Source: Mycobacterium arosiense ATCC BAA-1401 = DSM 45069
GTDB lineage: Bacteria > Actinomycetota > Actinomycetes > Mycobacteriales > Mycobacteriaceae
Reading direction: 5' to 3'
Assembly (NCBI RefSeq): GCF_002086125.1
Contig: NZ_MVHG01000013.1
Span: 1-64,000, forward strand
Length of the DNA: 64,000 nt
The notes below the pieces were generated by a model. That model was not told the DNA's origin. It searched no databases and was given only the letters and a program-made list of their open reading frames with translations. Below, piece by piece: positions 52,103 through 63,277 of the stretch. Made by a program: the position numbers and the translations under genes. Positions within the stretch are counted from its first letter, which is position 1. The number at the start of each line of letters is the position of its first letter.

Positions 52103-52834
52103 ATGCGCCGCAACCGGTTTCGCATCATCAACCTCGCCTGGATCGCCGCTGTGCTGTCCGGGCTGATGTTTTCTGCTGTGCTGCCGGCTCCGATTGCCGC
52201 GGCCGACCCCGGCCAGTGGGATCCCACCCTGCCGGCCCAGATCAGCGCCGGTGCCCCGGGCGACCCGCTGGCGGTCGCCAACGCGTCGTTGCAGGCCACC
52301 GCGCAGGCGACCCAGACGACGATGGACCTAGGCAGGCAGTTCCTCGGCGGTCTCGGGATCAACATCCTGGGCGATCCCGCACCCGCCGCCACCCCGTCCA
52401 ACCCCGGCGGCAAGATCCCGCGGGTCTATGGCCGGCAGGCCATCGAGTACGTGATCAAGCGGATGGGCTCGCAGATGGGCGTGCCCTACTCGTGGGGCGG
52501 CGGCTCGCTGGACGGCCCCAGCAAGGGCGTCGGCGACGGCGCCAACATCACCGGCTTCGACTGCTCGGGGCTGATGCGCTACGGCTTCGCCGGGGTTGGC
52601 GTGCTGATCCCGCGGTTCTCCGGTGACCAGTACAACGCCGGGCGCCACATCCCGCCGGACCAGGCCAGGCGCGGCGACCTGATCTTCTACGGCCCGGGCG
52701 GCGGCCAGCACGTCACCATGTATCTGGGCAACGGCCAGATGCTGGAGGCGTCGGGCAGCGCCGGGAAGGTTACAGTAAGCCCGGTTCGAAAGCCCGGCAT
52801 GACACCGTTCCTGACCAGGATCATCGAGTACTGA
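52103..52834 (+). CDS. ripB: peptidoglycan endopeptidase RipB
   Basis: About 243 residues. A signal peptide (LAWIAAVLSGLMFSAVLPAP, cleavage near IAAADP) is followed by a short linker and an NlpC/P60 domain with Cys in GFDCSGLMRYG, His in GQHVTMYLG and the terminal VRKPGMTPFLTRIIEY. It lacks the RipA coiled coil, so it is not autoinhibited that way. ATG 52103 is given to match the M. tuberculosis protein length; a GTG at 52082, five bases after the ripA stop, would add seven residues. It is cotranscribed with ripA. Confidence 0.92.
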   Translation: MRRNRFRIINLAWIAAVLSGLMFSAVLPAPIAAADPGQWDPTLPAQISAGAPGDPLAVANASLQATAQATQTTMDLGRQFLGGLGINILGDPAPAATPSNPGGKIPRVYGRQAIEYVIKRMGSQMGVPYSWGGGSLDGPSKGVGDGANITGFDCSGLMRYGFAGVGVLIPRFSGDQYNAGRHIPPDQARRGDLIFYGPGGGQHVTMYLGNGQMLEASGSAGKVTVSPVRKPGMTPFLTRIIEY

Positions 52835-52952
52835 TCGCCCGGCCGGCGACCCATCGGCTGGGTGAGCGTCGACGGAAACCGGCGGTGCTGGAATAGTTGG
52901 ACGAGGGCACGTCGCTGCCCGGCAGTCGTGTCCGATGAGACGTGGAGGGTTT

Positions 52953-54083
52953 ATGACAGCAGCAGGTGGGCCGCCGCCAGGCGCCAGCGGTTACTCGGGC
53001 GCGGGCGGGCAATCCGGCCCGGCTCACGAAGCGCCGGCGGGCGGCGGCAACGGACTGGCCGCCGAGGTGCAGACTCTGGAACGAGCCATCTTCGAGGTCA
53101 AACGCATCATCGTCGGCCAGGACCAGCTGGTGGAGCGCATGCTGGTGGGCCTGTTGTCCAAGGGGCACGTGCTGCTCGAGGGTGTGCCCGGCGTGGCCAA
53201 GACGCTGGCCGTCGAGACGTTCGCCAAGGTGGTCGGCGGGACGTTCGCGCGCATCCAGTTCACGCCGGACCTGGTGCCCACCGACATCATCGGTACCCGC
53301 ATCTACCGCCAGGGCAAGGAAGAGTTCGACACCGAGCTCGGCCCGGTGGTGGTCAACTTCCTGCTCGCCGACGAGATCAACCGCGCGCCGGCCAAGGTGC
53401 AGTCCGCGCTGCTGGAGGTCATGCAGGAACGCCACGTGTCGATCGGCGGCAAGACCTTCGCGCTGCCCAACCCGTTCTTGGTGATGGCGACGCAGAACCC
53501 GATCGAGCACGAGGGTGTCTACCCGCTGCCCGAAGCCCAGCGCGACCGCTTCCTGTTCAAGATCAACGTCGGCTACCCGTCGCCGGAGGAGGAGCGGGAG
53601 ATCATCTACCGGATGGGTGTGCGCCCGCCGGAGCCCAAGCAGATCCTCAACACCGGCGACCTGTTGCGCCTGCAGGACATCGCCGCCAACGTCTTCGTCC
53701 ACCACGCCCTGGTGGACTACGTGGTGCGCGTGGTGACCGCCACCCGCCACCCCGAACAGCTCGGCATGAACGACGTCAAGATGTGGATCTCATTCGGGGC
53801 GTCGCCGCGCGCCTCGCTGGGCATCATCGCCGCGTCCCGATCGCTGGCGCTGGTCCGCGGCCGTGACTACGTGATCCCGCAAGACGTCGTCGACGTCATT
53901 CCCGACGTGCTGCGCCACCGGCTGGTGCTCACCTACGACGCGCTCGCCGACGAGATCTCGCCGGAGATCGTCATCAACCGGGTGCTGCAGACGGTGGCCC
54001 TGCCTCAGGTGAATGCCGTTCCGCAGCAAGGTCATTCGGTGCCCCCGGTGATGCAACCCGCCGGCGCGGCCAGCGGTCGGTGA
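52953..54083 (+). CDS. moxR1: MoxR family AAA+ ATPase
   Basis: A 376-residue MoxR ATPase. Walker A is LLEGVPGVAKTLAVE, Walker B NFLLADEINRAPAKVQSALL, and sensor 1 lies in FLVMATQNPIEHEGVYPL. The N-terminal 40 residues are Gly/Pro/Ala-rich and disordered. MoxR proteins act as chaperone-like ATPases with DUF58 and VWA partners, which follow here. ATG 52953 has GGAGGG five bases upstream. The stop overlaps the DUF58 start by four bases (GTGA). Confidence 0.93.
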   Translation: MTAAGGPPPGASGYSGAGGQSGPAHEAPAGGGNGLAAEVQTLERAIFEVKRIIVGQDQLVERMLVGLLSKGHVLLEGVPGVAKTLAVETFAKVVGGTFARIQFTPDLVPTDIIGTRIYRQGKEEFDTELGPVVVNFLLADEINRAPAKVQSALLEVMQERHVSIGGKTFALPNPFLVMATQNPIEHEGVYPLPEAQRDRFLFKINVGYPSPEEEREIIYRMGVRPPEPKQILNTGDLLRLQDIAANVFVHHALVDYVVRVVTATRHPEQLGMNDVKMWISFGASPRASLGIIAASRSLALVRGRDYVIPQDVVDVIPDVLRHRLVLTYDALADEISPEIVINRVLQTVALPQVNAVPQQGHSVPPVMQPAGAASGR

Positions 54084-55033
54084 CCGACCCCAACAGGCGG
54101 GCGGTGGTGCATCCGCCGTCGATGCAGCGGGGTCAGATCGATGACCCGAAGCTGTCGGCGGCGCTGCGCACTCTCGAACTCACCGTCAAACGCAAGCTCG
54201 ACGGTGTGCTGCACGGCGATCACCTCGGCCTGATCCCCGGGCCCGGCTCGGAGCCGGGGGAGTCGCGCGAGTACCAGCCCGGCGACGACGTCCGCCGCAT
54301 GGACTGGGCCGTCACCGCCCGCACCACACACCCGCACGTGCGGCAGATGATCGCCGACCGGGAGCTGGAAACCTGGCTGGTCGTCGACATGTCGGCCAGC
54401 CTGGACTTCGGGACCGTGGGGTGCGAGAAGCGCGACCTCGCGGTGGCGGCGGCCGCCGCGATCACCTTCCTCAACAGCGGGGGCGGCAACCGGCTGGGCA
54501 CGATCGTCTCCACCGGCGCCAACATCACCCGGGTGCCCGCCCGGTCCGGACGTCAGCACGAGCAGACGCTGTTGCGCACCATCGCCACCACGCCGCGGGC
54601 GCCCGTCGGGGTGCGCGGCGATCTGGCGACGGCGATCGACGCCCTGCGCAGGCCGGAACGCCGCCGCGGCATGGCGGTGATCATCAGCGACTTCCTCGGT
54701 CCGATCAATTGGATGCGCCCGCTGCGGGCGATCGCCGCCCGGCACGAGGTGCTGGCCATCGAGGTGCTCGACCCGCGTGACGTCGAGCTGCCCGACATCG
54801 GCGACGTGGTGCTGCAGGACGCCGAGTCCGGCGTCACCCGTGAGTTCACCATCGACGCCCAGCTGCGCGACGATTTCGCCAAGGCCGCCGCGGCGCACCG
54901 CGCCGACGTGGCCCGCACCATCCGCAGCTGCGGTGCCCCGGTTCTGACGCTGCGCACCGACCGCGACTGGATCGCCGACATCGTGCGGTTTGTCGAATCC
55001 CGCCGGCGTGGGGCATTGGCAGGGCGGCAGTGA
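54080..55033 (+). CDS. DUF58 domain protein (Rv1480-like)
   Basis: A 317-residue protein with the DUF58 signature [20 protein letters not shown] and a VWA-like fold in the second half ([14 protein letters not shown], then [20 protein letters not shown]). No membrane segment is visible, in contrast to many DUF58 proteins with N-terminal helices. GTG 54080 overlaps the moxR1 stop by four bases and its own stop overlaps the VWA gene likewise, so moxR1-DUF58-VWA forms a coupled unit. This trio typically assists assembly or metallation of partner proteins; the client here is unknown, but adjacency to ripA/ripB points to the envelope. Confidence 0.9.
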   Translation: MTDPNRRAVVHPPSMQRGQIDDPKLSAALRTLELTVKRKLDGVLHGDHLGLIPGPGSEPGESREYQPGDDVRRMDWAVTARTTHPHVRQMIADRELETWLVVDMSASLDFGTVGCEKRDLAVAAAAAITFLNSGGGNRLGTIVSTGANITRVPARSGRQHEQTLLRTIATTPRAPVGVRGDLATAIDALRRPERRRGMAVIISDFLGPINWMRPLRAIAARHEVLAIEVLDPRDVELPDIGDVVLQDAESGVTREFTIDAQLRDDFAKAAAAHRADVARTIRSCGAPVLTLRTDRDWIADIVRFVESRRRGALAGRQ

Positions 55034-56037
55034 CATTGCCGCTACTGGGCCCGATGTCGTTGTCGGGCTTCGAACATTCGTGGTTCTTCCTGTTCCTGCT
55101 CGTCGTCTTCGGGCTGGCCGCGCTCTACATCCTGATGCAGCTGGCGCGCCAGCGGCGGATGCTGCGGTTCGCCAACATGGAGCTGCTGGAAAGCGTTGCA
55201 CCCAAACGGCCTTCGAGCTGGCGACATGTTCCGGCGATCCTGTTGGTGGCCTCGCTGGTGCTGTTCACCATCGCGATGGCCGGCCCCACCAACGACGTCC
55301 GGATTCCGCGCAACCGCGCGGTGGTGATGCTGGTCATCGACGTCTCGCAGTCGATGCGCGCCACCGACGTGGCGCCCAACCGGATGGCGGCCGCGCAGGA
55401 GGCGGCCAAGCAGTTCGCCGACGAGCTGACCCCGGGCATCAACCTCGGGCTGATCGCCTACGCGGGGACCGCGACGGTGTTGGTATCGCCGACGACCAAC
55501 CGGGACTCGACCAAGGCCGCATTGGACAAGCTGCAATTCGCCGACCGCACGGCTACCGGTGAGGGCATCTTCACCGCCCTGCAGGCCATCGCGACCGTCG
55601 GCGCGGTGATCGGCGGCGGCGACAAACCGCCGCCGGCGCGCATCGTGTTGTTCTCCGACGGCAAGGAGACGATGCCGACCAATCCGGACAACCCGAAGGG
55701 CGCCTTCACCGCCGCGCGCACGGCCAAGGACCAGGGCGTGCCGATCTCGACCATCTCGTTCGGCACGCCGTACGGCTTCGTCGAGATCAACGACCAGCGC
55801 CAGCCGGTGCCCGTCGACGACGCGACGCTGAAGAAGGTGGCCCAGCTCTCGGGCGGCAATGCCTACAGCGCGGCGTCATTGCAGGAGTTGAAGTCGGTGT
55901 ACGCGACGCTGCAGCAGCAGATCGGCTACGAGACGATCAAGGGCGACGCCAGCGTGGGCTGGGTGCGGCTGGGCGCGCTGGTGCTGGCGCTGGCGGCGCT
56001 GGCAGCGCTCCTGATCAACCGCCGCCTACCCACATAG
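55030..56037 (+). CDS. von Willebrand factor A domain membrane protein (Rv1481-like)
   Basis: A 335-residue BatA-like protein. Two membrane segments near the N-terminus (about 14-36 and 64-84) flank a short loop; a VWA domain follows with the MIDAS motif [12 protein letters not shown] and the second loop [20 protein letters not shown]; a third membrane segment sits at the C-terminus (about 312-330). The VWA domain should face the outside or be tethered to the membrane, for interaction with the MoxR/DUF58 partners. GTG overlaps the previous stop by four bases. A perfect palindrome follows the stop by 19 bases and may end transcription. Confidence 0.9.
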   Translation: MTLPLLGPMSLSGFEHSWFFLFLLVVFGLAALYILMQLARQRRMLRFANMELLESVAPKRPSSWRHVPAILLVASLVLFTIAMAGPTNDVRIPRNRAVVMLVIDVSQSMRATDVAPNRMAAAQEAAKQFADELTPGINLGLIAYAGTATVLVSPTTNRDSTKAALDKLQFADRTATGEGIFTALQAIATVGAVIGGGDKPPPARIVLFSDGKETMPTNPDNPKGAFTAARTAKDQGVPISTISFGTPYGFVEINDQRQPVPVDDATLKKVAQLSGGNAYSAASLQELKSVYATLQQQIGYETIKGDASVGWVRLGALVLALAALAALLINRRLPT

Positions 56038-56056
56038 CCCGGGGCCCCGCCTCATC

Positions 56057-56116
56057 CGCGAGCGTAAGCACACTGCGATTTCGGGGCCGGATTCTCGCAG
56101 TGTGCTTACGCTCGCG
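56057..56116. repeat. 60-base palindromic element, left copy
   Basis: Two 22-base arms (56057-56078 and 56095-56116) are perfectly complementary around a 16-base loop TTTCGGGGCCGGATTC. The arm begins CGCGAGCGTAAGCACACTG. The right arm contains the TAA stop and last codons of the DUF559 gene. A related element in opposite orientation lies at 56980-57039, so the gene is bracketed. It may also act as a bidirectional terminator between the two convergent genes. Confidence 0.75.
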
Positions 56117-56945
56117 AGGCGCGTGCCTCGCGCACCCGGCGGACGATGTCGTCGGGGTGATCCTCGGCGATGACCCGGACGACGACCCACCCGCGCCGTT
56201 CGAGCATTTCGAGCCGGCGGATGTCCTTGACGTACTGATGGCGACTCGATCGATGTTGGTCGCCGTCGTACTCGACCGCGACCTTGATATCGTCCCAGCC
56301 CATGTCCAAATAGGCTTCGGCGCAACCCCATTCGTTGCGCACGGCGATTTGCGTCTGTGGCCGGGGGAATCCCGCATTGATCAGCAAACAACGCAGCCAG
56401 GTCTCTTTGGGGGATTGCGCTCCACCGTCGACGAGTTTCAGAGCGACACGAGCGGCCTTCATGCCTCGGCCTCCCCGATACCTCTCGACCAATGGCTCGA
56501 CGTCGGGAACCTGTAGGTTCGTTGCCTGTATGAGGGCGTCGATCGCAGCTACGGCGACACCCAGCCGGCATCGCCTGGCCAAGTCGAGTGCCGTTCGAGC
56601 CGCTGTGGTGACTCGCATGTCGTCGACGACCGTGATCTCGTCGTTCTCGATCCGCTCTTCCCACACCTGCACGCCCGCAGTGGGGCAGCGGTTGGTGTCG
56701 ATGATGGAGGCGGGCAACGCTGGGTCGATCCACTTCGAGCCGAGCAGCGCCGAGGCGGAAAAGCCGGCGAGTATGCCGCGGCGTCGAGACCGCAGCCAGC
56801 AGGCCTTCGCCCGCAATACCGCGGTCAGCTCCGCATCTCTGTGGACGTACACGTCTTTGTGCAGCGCCATGTATCGACTGCGCAGCTCATATGGAGTCAG
56901 CGCGCCGACAGCCAGGGCTTCGCTGCCCAGGAAGGGGCCTGTCAT
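56106..56945 (-). CDS. DUF559/Vsr-like nuclease-fold protein with AbiEi-like N-terminus
   Basis: A 279-residue protein. The N-terminal half (LGSEALAVGALTPYELRSRY, then GFSASALLGSKWID) resembles the winged-helix part of AbiEi-type antitoxin-like proteins. The C-terminal half looks like a DUF559/very-short-patch-repair endonuclease domain: ETWLRCLLINAGFPRPQTQI, then MGWDDIKVAVEYDGDQHRSS and LERRGWVVVRVIAEDHPDDI, with the acidic VEYDGDQH as the PD-(D/E)XK core. Such genes are numerous and scattered in mycobacteria. No toxin partner lies beside it. It stands between two inverted palindromes and its stop codon is inside the left one, so it looks inserted between the VWA gene and fabG1. Role unknown. 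Confidence 0.75.
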   Translation of the reverse strand: MTGPFLGSEALAVGALTPYELRSRYMALHKDVYVHRDAELTAVLRAKACWLRSRRRGILAGFSASALLGSKWIDPALPASIIDTNRCPTAGVQVWEERIENDEITVVDDMRVTTAARTALDLARRCRLGVAVAAIDALIQATNLQVPDVEPLVERYRGGRGMKAARVALKLVDGGAQSPKETWLRCLLINAGFPRPQTQIAVRNEWGCAEAYLDMGWDDIKVAVEYDGDQHRSSRHQYVKDIRRLEMLERRGWVVVRVIAEDHPDDIVRRVREARASRA

Positions 56946-56979
56946 GGCCGAAGTGTGCGCAGTCACACCGACAGAACCG

Positions 56980-57039
56980 CGCGAGTGTAAGCGCACTGCG
57001 AAAATCCGGCCCGAGAAGCGCAGCCCGCTTACGCTCGCG
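56980..57039. repeat. 60-base palindromic element, right copy (inverted relative to left)
   Basis: Arms at 56980-57000 and 57019-57039 pair at 18 of 21 positions, and begin CGCGAGTGTAAGCGCACTG. The loop, about AAAATCCGGCCCGAGA, matches the reverse complement of the left element's loop more closely than its forward form, so the two copies face each other. It lies 55 bases before the fabG1 start. Confidence 0.65.
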
Positions 57040-57081
57040 GAGATGACGGGGGGAGATTTCGGCCCCGCCGCATCGAGGCGA

Positions 57082-58697
<1,616 letters not shown>

Positions 58698-58703
58698 AGC
58701 CTA

Positions 58704-59735
58704 ATGGAATTCGACGCCGTCCTGCTGCTCTCCTTCGGTGGGCCGGAAGGTCCCGAGCAGGTTCGGCCGTTCCTGGAGAACGTCACCCGGGGCCGCGACG
58801 TGCCACCGGAACGGCTCGATGACGTCGCCGGGCACTACCTGCATTTCGGTGGCGTCTCGCCGATCAACAACATCAATCGCGCGCTGGTCGCGCAGCTGGA
58901 AGCCGAGCTGCACGACCGCGGCCTGGACCTGCCGGTTCATTTCGGCAACCGCAATTGGGAGCCCTACGTCGAGGACACCGTCGCGACCATGCGCGACAAC
59001 GGAATTCGTCGGGCCGTGGTGTTCACCACCTCGGCGTGGAGCGGCTATTCCAGCTGCACGCAATACGTCGAGGACATCGCCCGGGCGCGCGAGGCGGCCG
59101 GGCCCGACGCGCCCGAATTGGTCAAGCTGCGGCCCTATTTCGACCACCCCAGGTTCGTGCGGATCTTCGCCGACACCATAGCCGCGGCGTCGGGCGCTCT
59201 GACCGCCGAGCAACAGGCCGGTGCGCGACTGGTGTTCACCGCGCATTCGATCCCGGTGGCCGCCGACGACCGCCTGGGGCCCCGGCTGTACAGCCGCCAA
59301 GTCGCTTACGCCGCAAGCCTTGTGGCGGCCGCCGCCGGATACTCCGACTACGATCTGGCGTGGCAGTCGCGCTCGGGGCCGCCCCAGGTGCCATGGCTGG
59401 AGCCCGACGTGGCCGACCACCTGACCACCCTCGCCGAGGCCGGGACGAAGGCCGTCATCGTCTGCCCGATCGGGTTCGTGGCCGACCACATCGAGGTGGT
59501 GTGGGACCTCGACAACGAGTTGGCAGCTCAGGCCGAGGCGGCGGGCGTGGCACTGGTGCGGGCGTCGACCCCTAACGCGCATCCGCGTTTCGCGCAGATG
59601 GCCGCGGACCTGATCGACGAACTGCGATACGGGCGAGCTCCCGAGAGAGTGACCGGACCCGACCCGGTGCCCGGTTGCCTCGCCAGCGTCAACGGCGCGC
59701 CGTGCCGCCCGCCGCACTGCGCGGCCGGCCGCTAG
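58704..59735 (+). CDS. hemZ: ferrochelatase (coproporphyrin ferrochelatase)
   Basis: A 343-residue ferrochelatase. The start [18 protein letters not shown], the central [10 protein letters not shown] and the metal-site histidine in [13 protein letters not shown] are conserved. C-terminal cysteines in [20 protein letters not shown], with the Cys in [12 protein letters not shown], fit the 2Fe-2S ligand set of actinobacterial enzymes. It inserts iron into coproporphyrin III in the coproporphyrin-dependent haem pathway of actinobacteria. It is the third gene of fabG1-inhA-hemZ, six bases after inhA. Confidence 0.95.
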   Translation: MEFDAVLLLSFGGPEGPEQVRPFLENVTRGRDVPPERLDDVAGHYLHFGGVSPINNINRALVAQLEAELHDRGLDLPVHFGNRNWEPYVEDTVATMRDNGIRRAVVFTTSAWSGYSSCTQYVEDIARAREAAGPDAPELVKLRPYFDHPRFVRIFADTIAAASGALTAEQQAGARLVFTAHSIPVAADDRLGPRLYSRQVAYAASLVAAAAGYSDYDLAWQSRSGPPQVPWLEPDVADHLTTLAEAGTKAVIVCPIGFVADHIEVVWDLDNELAAQAEAAGVALVRASTPNAHPRFAQMAADLIDELRYGRAPERVTGPDPVPGCLASVNGAPCRPPHCAAGR

Positions 59736-59741
59736 AAACGG

Positions 59742-60686
59742 CTAATCGCCCCAGGCCGAATGCAGGATCGCGGTCACGGCCGCCATCCGGGCCGAACGCA
59801 CCACGGCGGTGAGCGGCCGCAGCGCGTCGCTGGCGATGCGGGCCTCCGAAGAGGATTGGGTTCCCAGTGGTTCCACGCCGGCGGCGACGGGCGCGGCGAA
59901 CCGGTCCGGAGAGTCGGATCGGCTCAGGCCCGCGCTGACCGCGATGATGGCGTCGACGTGGGCGGCGTTCTCCAGCACCCGAAGCGCGCGCGTCGGCGCG
60001 TGGTCGGGAATGCGGTGTTGCCGTGCGGATTCCATGAGTTGCTCGACGAGGCCGCGCGGGTCGTCGACGTCGGACGCGGCGGTCCCCAGGCCGATGGCGC
60101 CCAGCGCGTCCGCGGCCGAGCGCACCGCCGACCGCAGCGTGTATTCGGCGTCGCCGAGCTCGTAATGGTCCAGCACGGGTGCGCCGGGCAGCGAGTACAC
60201 GGTCCATGTCAGCATGCACAATTCGGCCAGCCGCGTCTCGTAGTCCTCGGGCACGTCTTCGTCGTCCTCATAGGAGAATTCGGGCACCAGGCCGACCGCG
60301 GTGGCGGGATCGCGCGGATTGGCGATAATGACCGCCTCGCCGGCGGCCAGCGCGTCCCGCTCGAACTGCGTCCCGGGGGCCAGCCCGCGCACGTCGCCCG
60401 GCACCGGCAAAACCACGTTGATCGATCCGCGCATCAACCCGACGCCGTCGTGCGCCGGCGGCGGCCGGCCGATCGCGGCGCGCAACGTCTGCAGCAGCGT
60501 GACAGTTCCGGCGTCGTGCACATCGGGCCAGGGCAACCCGGTGTGGCCTGCGGCCACCGCATCATACGCGGTCACCGATTGCTTTGGCGCCCAAACGGAT
60601 AACGCGTCCAGGACGTCATCGGGCGCGGCCTTTCCGGCGAGCCACGCATTGGCCCATAAGGACAGCGAAACACTGGGACACCACAC
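59742..60686 (-). CDS. conserved hypothetical protein (Rv1486c-like)
   Basis: About 314 residues, no family recognised. It begins near [20 protein letters not shown] (GTG 60686, the only plausible start). Notable parts are [40 protein letters not shown] and an acidic stretch [20 protein letters not shown] around residue 150. The C-terminal half is Ala-rich and helical. No membrane segment or signal peptide is seen. It is convergent with hemZ (six-base gap) and divergent from the nfeD-like gene. Function unknown. Confidence 0.7.
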   Translation of the reverse strand: MWCPSVSLSLWANAWLAGKAAPDDVLDALSVWAPKQSVTAYDAVAAGHTGLPWPDVHDAGTVTLLQTLRAAIGRPPPAHDGVGLMRGSINVVLPVPGDVRGLAPGTQFERDALAAGEAVIIANPRDPATAVGLVPEFSYEDDEDVPEDYETRLAELCMLTWTVYSLPGAPVLDHYELGDAEYTLRSAVRSAADALGAIGLGTAASDVDDPRGLVEQLMESARQHRIPDHAPTRALRVLENAAHVDAIIAVSAGLSRSDSPDRFAAPVAAGVEPLGTQSSSEARIASDALRPLTAVVRSARMAAVTAILHSAWGD

Positions 60687-60731
60687 GAGAACGCAGTGTA
60701 GTTGTTTTACCCGGCAGAGGCGGATCACGCG

Positions 60732-60737
60732 TATTCT
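60732..60737 (+). promoter_or_regulatory. -10 hexamer TATTCT, probable leaderless promoter of the NfeD-like gene
   Basis: TATTCT, six bases (TGCCGC), then ATG. No ribosome-binding site precedes the ATG. Confidence 0.5.
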
Positions 60738-60743
60738 TGCCGC

Positions 60744-61181
60744 ATGCACGCCGCGGTGCTTTGGCTGATATTCGCGCTGGTGCTGGCCGGTGCGGAGGCG
60801 CTCACCGGCCATTTGTTTTTGGTGATGCTCGGTGGGGGCGCACTGGCCGCGGCGCTAACCAGTTGGGTGACGGACCTTCCGGTGTGGGCCAACGGCGCGG
60901 TGTTCCTGGTGGTCTCGGTGCTGCTGCTGGTGCTGGTTCGCCCGCCGCTGACGCGGCGGCTGACGCCGGCCGCGGCGCCGCGGTTGGGAATCGAAGCGTT
61001 GCAGGGCAAAACCGCGCTGGTGCTCCAGCGGGTCGCGCGCGACGAGGGCCAGGTCAAGCTCGACGGCCAGGTGTGGTCGGCCCGTCCGCTCGATGACGCC
61101 GAGGTCTACGAACCGGGGGAGCCGGTGACCGTCATGCACATCGACGGCGCCACGGCGGTCGTCTTCAAAAGCAGCCTGTAG
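60744..61181 (+). CDS. NfeD-like membrane protein (Rv1487-like)
   Basis: A 145-residue protein with two or three hydrophobic segments in the first 70 residues ([20 protein letters not shown], then [19 protein letters not shown]) and a C-terminal OB-fold domain of about 60 residues ([20 protein letters not shown], then [20 protein letters not shown]). NfeD proteins pair with SPFH/stomatin proteins, and one follows 29 bases downstream, so a membrane microdomain or protein quality-control role is likely. Confidence 0.88.
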   Translation: MHAAVLWLIFALVLAGAEALTGHLFLVMLGGGALAAALTSWVTDLPVWANGAVFLVVSVLLLVLVRPPLTRRLTPAAAPRLGIEALQGKTALVLQRVARDEGQVKLDGQVWSARPLDDAEVYEPGEPVTVMHIDGATAVVFKSSL

Positions 61182-61210
61182 CGCTGCCAACGACGGAGAG
61201 AGGAAGTCCG

Positions 61211-62344
61211 ATGCAAGGTGCAGTTGCTGGTTTGGTGCTGCTGGTCGTCTTGGTGATCTTCGCGATCGTCGTGGTGGCCAAGTCGGTGGCGCTGATACCC
61301 CAGGCGGAGGCCGCGGTGATCGAACGGCTGGGCCGATACAGCCGCACGGTCAGCGGGCAGCTGACGTTGTTGGTGCCGTTCATCGATCGGGTGCGCGCCC
61401 GCGTGGATCTGCGTGAGCGGGTGGTGTCGTTCCCGCCGCAGCCGGTGATCACCGAGGACAACTTGACCCTCAACATCGACACCGTGGTCTACTTCCAGGT
61501 CACCGTTCCCCAGGCGGCGGTCTATGAGATCAGCAACTACATCGTCGGCGTCGAGCAGCTCACCACCACCACGCTGCGCAACGTGGTCGGCGGCATGACG
61601 CTGGAGCAGACGCTGACGTCGCGCGACCAGATCAACGGGCAGCTGCGCGGCGTGCTCGACGAGGCGACCGGCCGGTGGGGCCTGCGCGTCGCCCGGGTCG
61701 AATTGCGCAGCATCGATCCGCCGCCGTCGATTCAGGCGTCGATGGAAAAGCAGATGAAGGCCGACCGCGAGAAGCGGGCGATGATCCTGACCGCCGAAGG
61801 TATGCGCGAGGCGGCGATCAAGGAGGCCGAGGGCCAGAAGCAGGCGCAGATCCTGGCGGCCGAGGGCGCCAAGCAGGCCGCGATCCTGGGCGCCGAGGCC
61901 GACCGGCAGTCGCGGATGCTGCGCGCCCAAGGTGAACGCGCCGCGGCCTACCTGCAGGCGCAGGGGCAGGCCAAGGCCATCGAGAAGACGTTCGCCGCGA
62001 TCAAGGCCGGCCGGCCCACCCCGGAGATGCTGGCTTACCAGTATCTGCAGACGCTGCCGGAGATGGCGCGCGGCGACGCCAACAAGGTGTGGGTGGTGCC
62101 CAGCGACTTCAGCGCGGCGTTGCAGGGGTTCACCAAGCTGCTGGGGGCGCCGGGCCAGGACGGCGTGTTCCGCTTCCAGCCATCGCCCGTCGACGACGCC
62201 CCCAAGCACAGCGCCGACGACGACGCCGACGTCGCCGACTGGTTCTCCACCGAGACCGACCCGGCGATCGCCCAGGCGGTGGCCAAGGCGGAGGCGATAG
62301 CCCGCCAGCCGGCGGACGGCGCGACCGGCGAGCTGACTCCATAG
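61211..62344 (+). CDS. SPFH/stomatin family protein (Rv1488-like)
   Basis: A 377-residue band-7 protein. An N-terminal membrane anchor (residues 5-27, AGLVLLVVLVIFAIVVVAKS) is followed by the SPFH domain (EAAVIERLGRYSRTVSGQLT, FPPQPVITEDNLTLNIDTVV) and a long Ala/Glu/Gln-rich helix (residues 180-270) with coiled-coil character (MREAAIKEAEGQKQAQILAA). The C-terminal tail is acidic. It resembles QmcA-type proteins that oligomerise in the membrane and modulate FtsH-like proteases. ATG has AGAGGAAG upstream. It acts with the adjacent NfeD-like protein. Confidence 0.9.
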   Translation: MQGAVAGLVLLVVLVIFAIVVVAKSVALIPQAEAAVIERLGRYSRTVSGQLTLLVPFIDRVRARVDLRERVVSFPPQPVITEDNLTLNIDTVVYFQVTVPQAAVYEISNYIVGVEQLTTTTLRNVVGGMTLEQTLTSRDQINGQLRGVLDEATGRWGLRVARVELRSIDPPPSIQASMEKQMKADREKRAMILTAEGMREAAIKEAEGQKQAQILAAEGAKQAAILGAEADRQSRMLRAQGERAAAYLQAQGQAKAIEKTFAAIKAGRPTPEMLAYQYLQTLPEMARGDANKVWVVPSDFSAALQGFTKLLGAPGQDGVFRFQPSPVDDAPKHSADDDADVADWFSTETDPAIAQAVAKAEAIARQPADGATGELTP

Positions 62345-62347
62345 GAT
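62342..62347 (+). promoter_or_regulatory. -10 hexamer TAGGAT, probable leaderless promoter of the DoxX-like gene
   Basis: TAGGAT overlaps the TAG stop of the SPFH gene and is followed by six bases (TGCGGC) and the ATG. Confidence 0.45.
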
Positions 62348-62353
62348 TGCGGC

Positions 62354-62710
62354 ATGAGTGCGTTGACTTCACCGAAGAGCTATGCGGCGCTTGGGGCCTT
62401 CCACGCCGTCGACGCGGTACTGTGCGGCGTTCAGGTGGCGCCGATCAAGAAAGTGTTGGATGACGTGGGGCTGCCGGAGAACGTCCGGCCCGTGTTGCCC
62501 GCGGTGAAGGCGGCCGCCGCCGTCGGATTGCTGTCGGTCAACCGTTTTCCCGCCCTGGCGCGGCTGACGACGGCGATGCTGACGTTGTACTTCGTCTTGG
62601 CGGTGGGCGCGCACGTCCGGGTGCGCGACAAAGTCGTCAACGGCGTTCCGGCCGCCCTGTTTTTGGCGCTGGTCGCCGCGATGACGATCAAGGGACCCGA
62701 CAAGAACTAG
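62354..62710 (+). CDS. DoxX-like small membrane protein
   Basis: A 118-residue protein with four hydrophobic stretches (YAALGAFHAVDAVLCGVQ, PAVKAAAAVGLLSVNRFP, LTTAMLTLYFVLAVGAHV and GVPAALFLALVAAMTIKG). The size, the four-helix pattern and the Arg-containing loop after helix 2 resemble DoxX-family proteins. Mycobacterial DoxX proteins have been linked to oxidative-stress responses, but this assignment is by pattern only. The gene starts ten bases after the SPFH stop with its own -10. It overlaps the convergent reductase gene by four bases at CTAG. Confidence 0.7.
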   Translation: MSALTSPKSYAALGAFHAVDAVLCGVQVAPIKKVLDDVGLPENVRPVLPAVKAAAAVGLLSVNRFPALARLTTAMLTLYFVLAVGAHVRVRDKVVNGVPAALFLALVAAMTIKGPDKN

Positions 62711-63207
62711 TCGAGGCGCAGCTCGACCAGCGGCAGCGGGGTGTTGGTGTCGGTGATCGGTACGCCGAGCGCTTCCTCGAGCACCGGACGCATCCGCTGC
62801 CACGCCTTCGGATGCCGGGATCGGTAGGCGGCCAAGGCGTTATCGGCCTCGGGCGTGGTCATCACCCGCGCGGTCGCGGTCCTGGGCGGGCGGCTGCCGG
62901 CGTAGACCCGCACCCGCGGGTTGGCTTCAATGTTGCGGAACCACTGGGCTTTTCGGCCGAAGCCCGATGCGACCACGTAGGTGTCGGGCGACGAGTGGTC
63001 GACGACCTCCAACGCCGCATAGCGCGCCAGCCCCGACTTGCGGCCGATGTGTTCGAGCAGCAGGATGCGTGAACCGAACAACGCGCCCGCGCGGGCTTTG
63101 TAAATCCAGATCGGCGCGCGCATGAGGCGGCGCGACCGCAGCAGCCGTCCGGCGAGTAAGGCGACACCGGTGGGACGCCGGCGGGCTCCGTTGTTGTCCG
63201 ATGTCAT
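62707..63207 (-). CDS. nitroreductase family deazaflavin-dependent oxidoreductase
   Basis: A 166-residue protein of the Ddn/DUF385 split-barrel family: IWIYKARAGALFGSRILLLE, HIGRKSGLARYAALEVVD, VVASGFGRKAQWFRNIEANP and RVRVYAGSRPPRTATARVM are characteristic. These proteins bind F420 and reduce quinones or nitroaromatics. An Arg-rich N-terminus may be membrane-associated. ATG 63207 has GGAGAG five bases upstream; a GTG at 63219 precedes that site and is less likely. Convergent with the DoxX-like gene; the broken protease gene lies upstream on the same strand. Confidence 0.85.
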   Translation of the reverse strand: MTSDNNGARRRPTGVALLAGRLLRSRRLMRAPIWIYKARAGALFGSRILLLEHIGRKSGLARYAALEVVDHSSPDTYVVASGFGRKAQWFRNIEANPRVRVYAGSRPPRTATARVMTTPEADNALAAYRSRHPKAWQRMRPVLEEALGVPITDTNTPLPLVELRLD

Positions 63208-63277
63208 GCGGCTCTCCACGGTCGTCGGAGCTGGGTCACTCGAGAGGGTACTGGGCCGCCAAAGTGGGTTATCCCTT

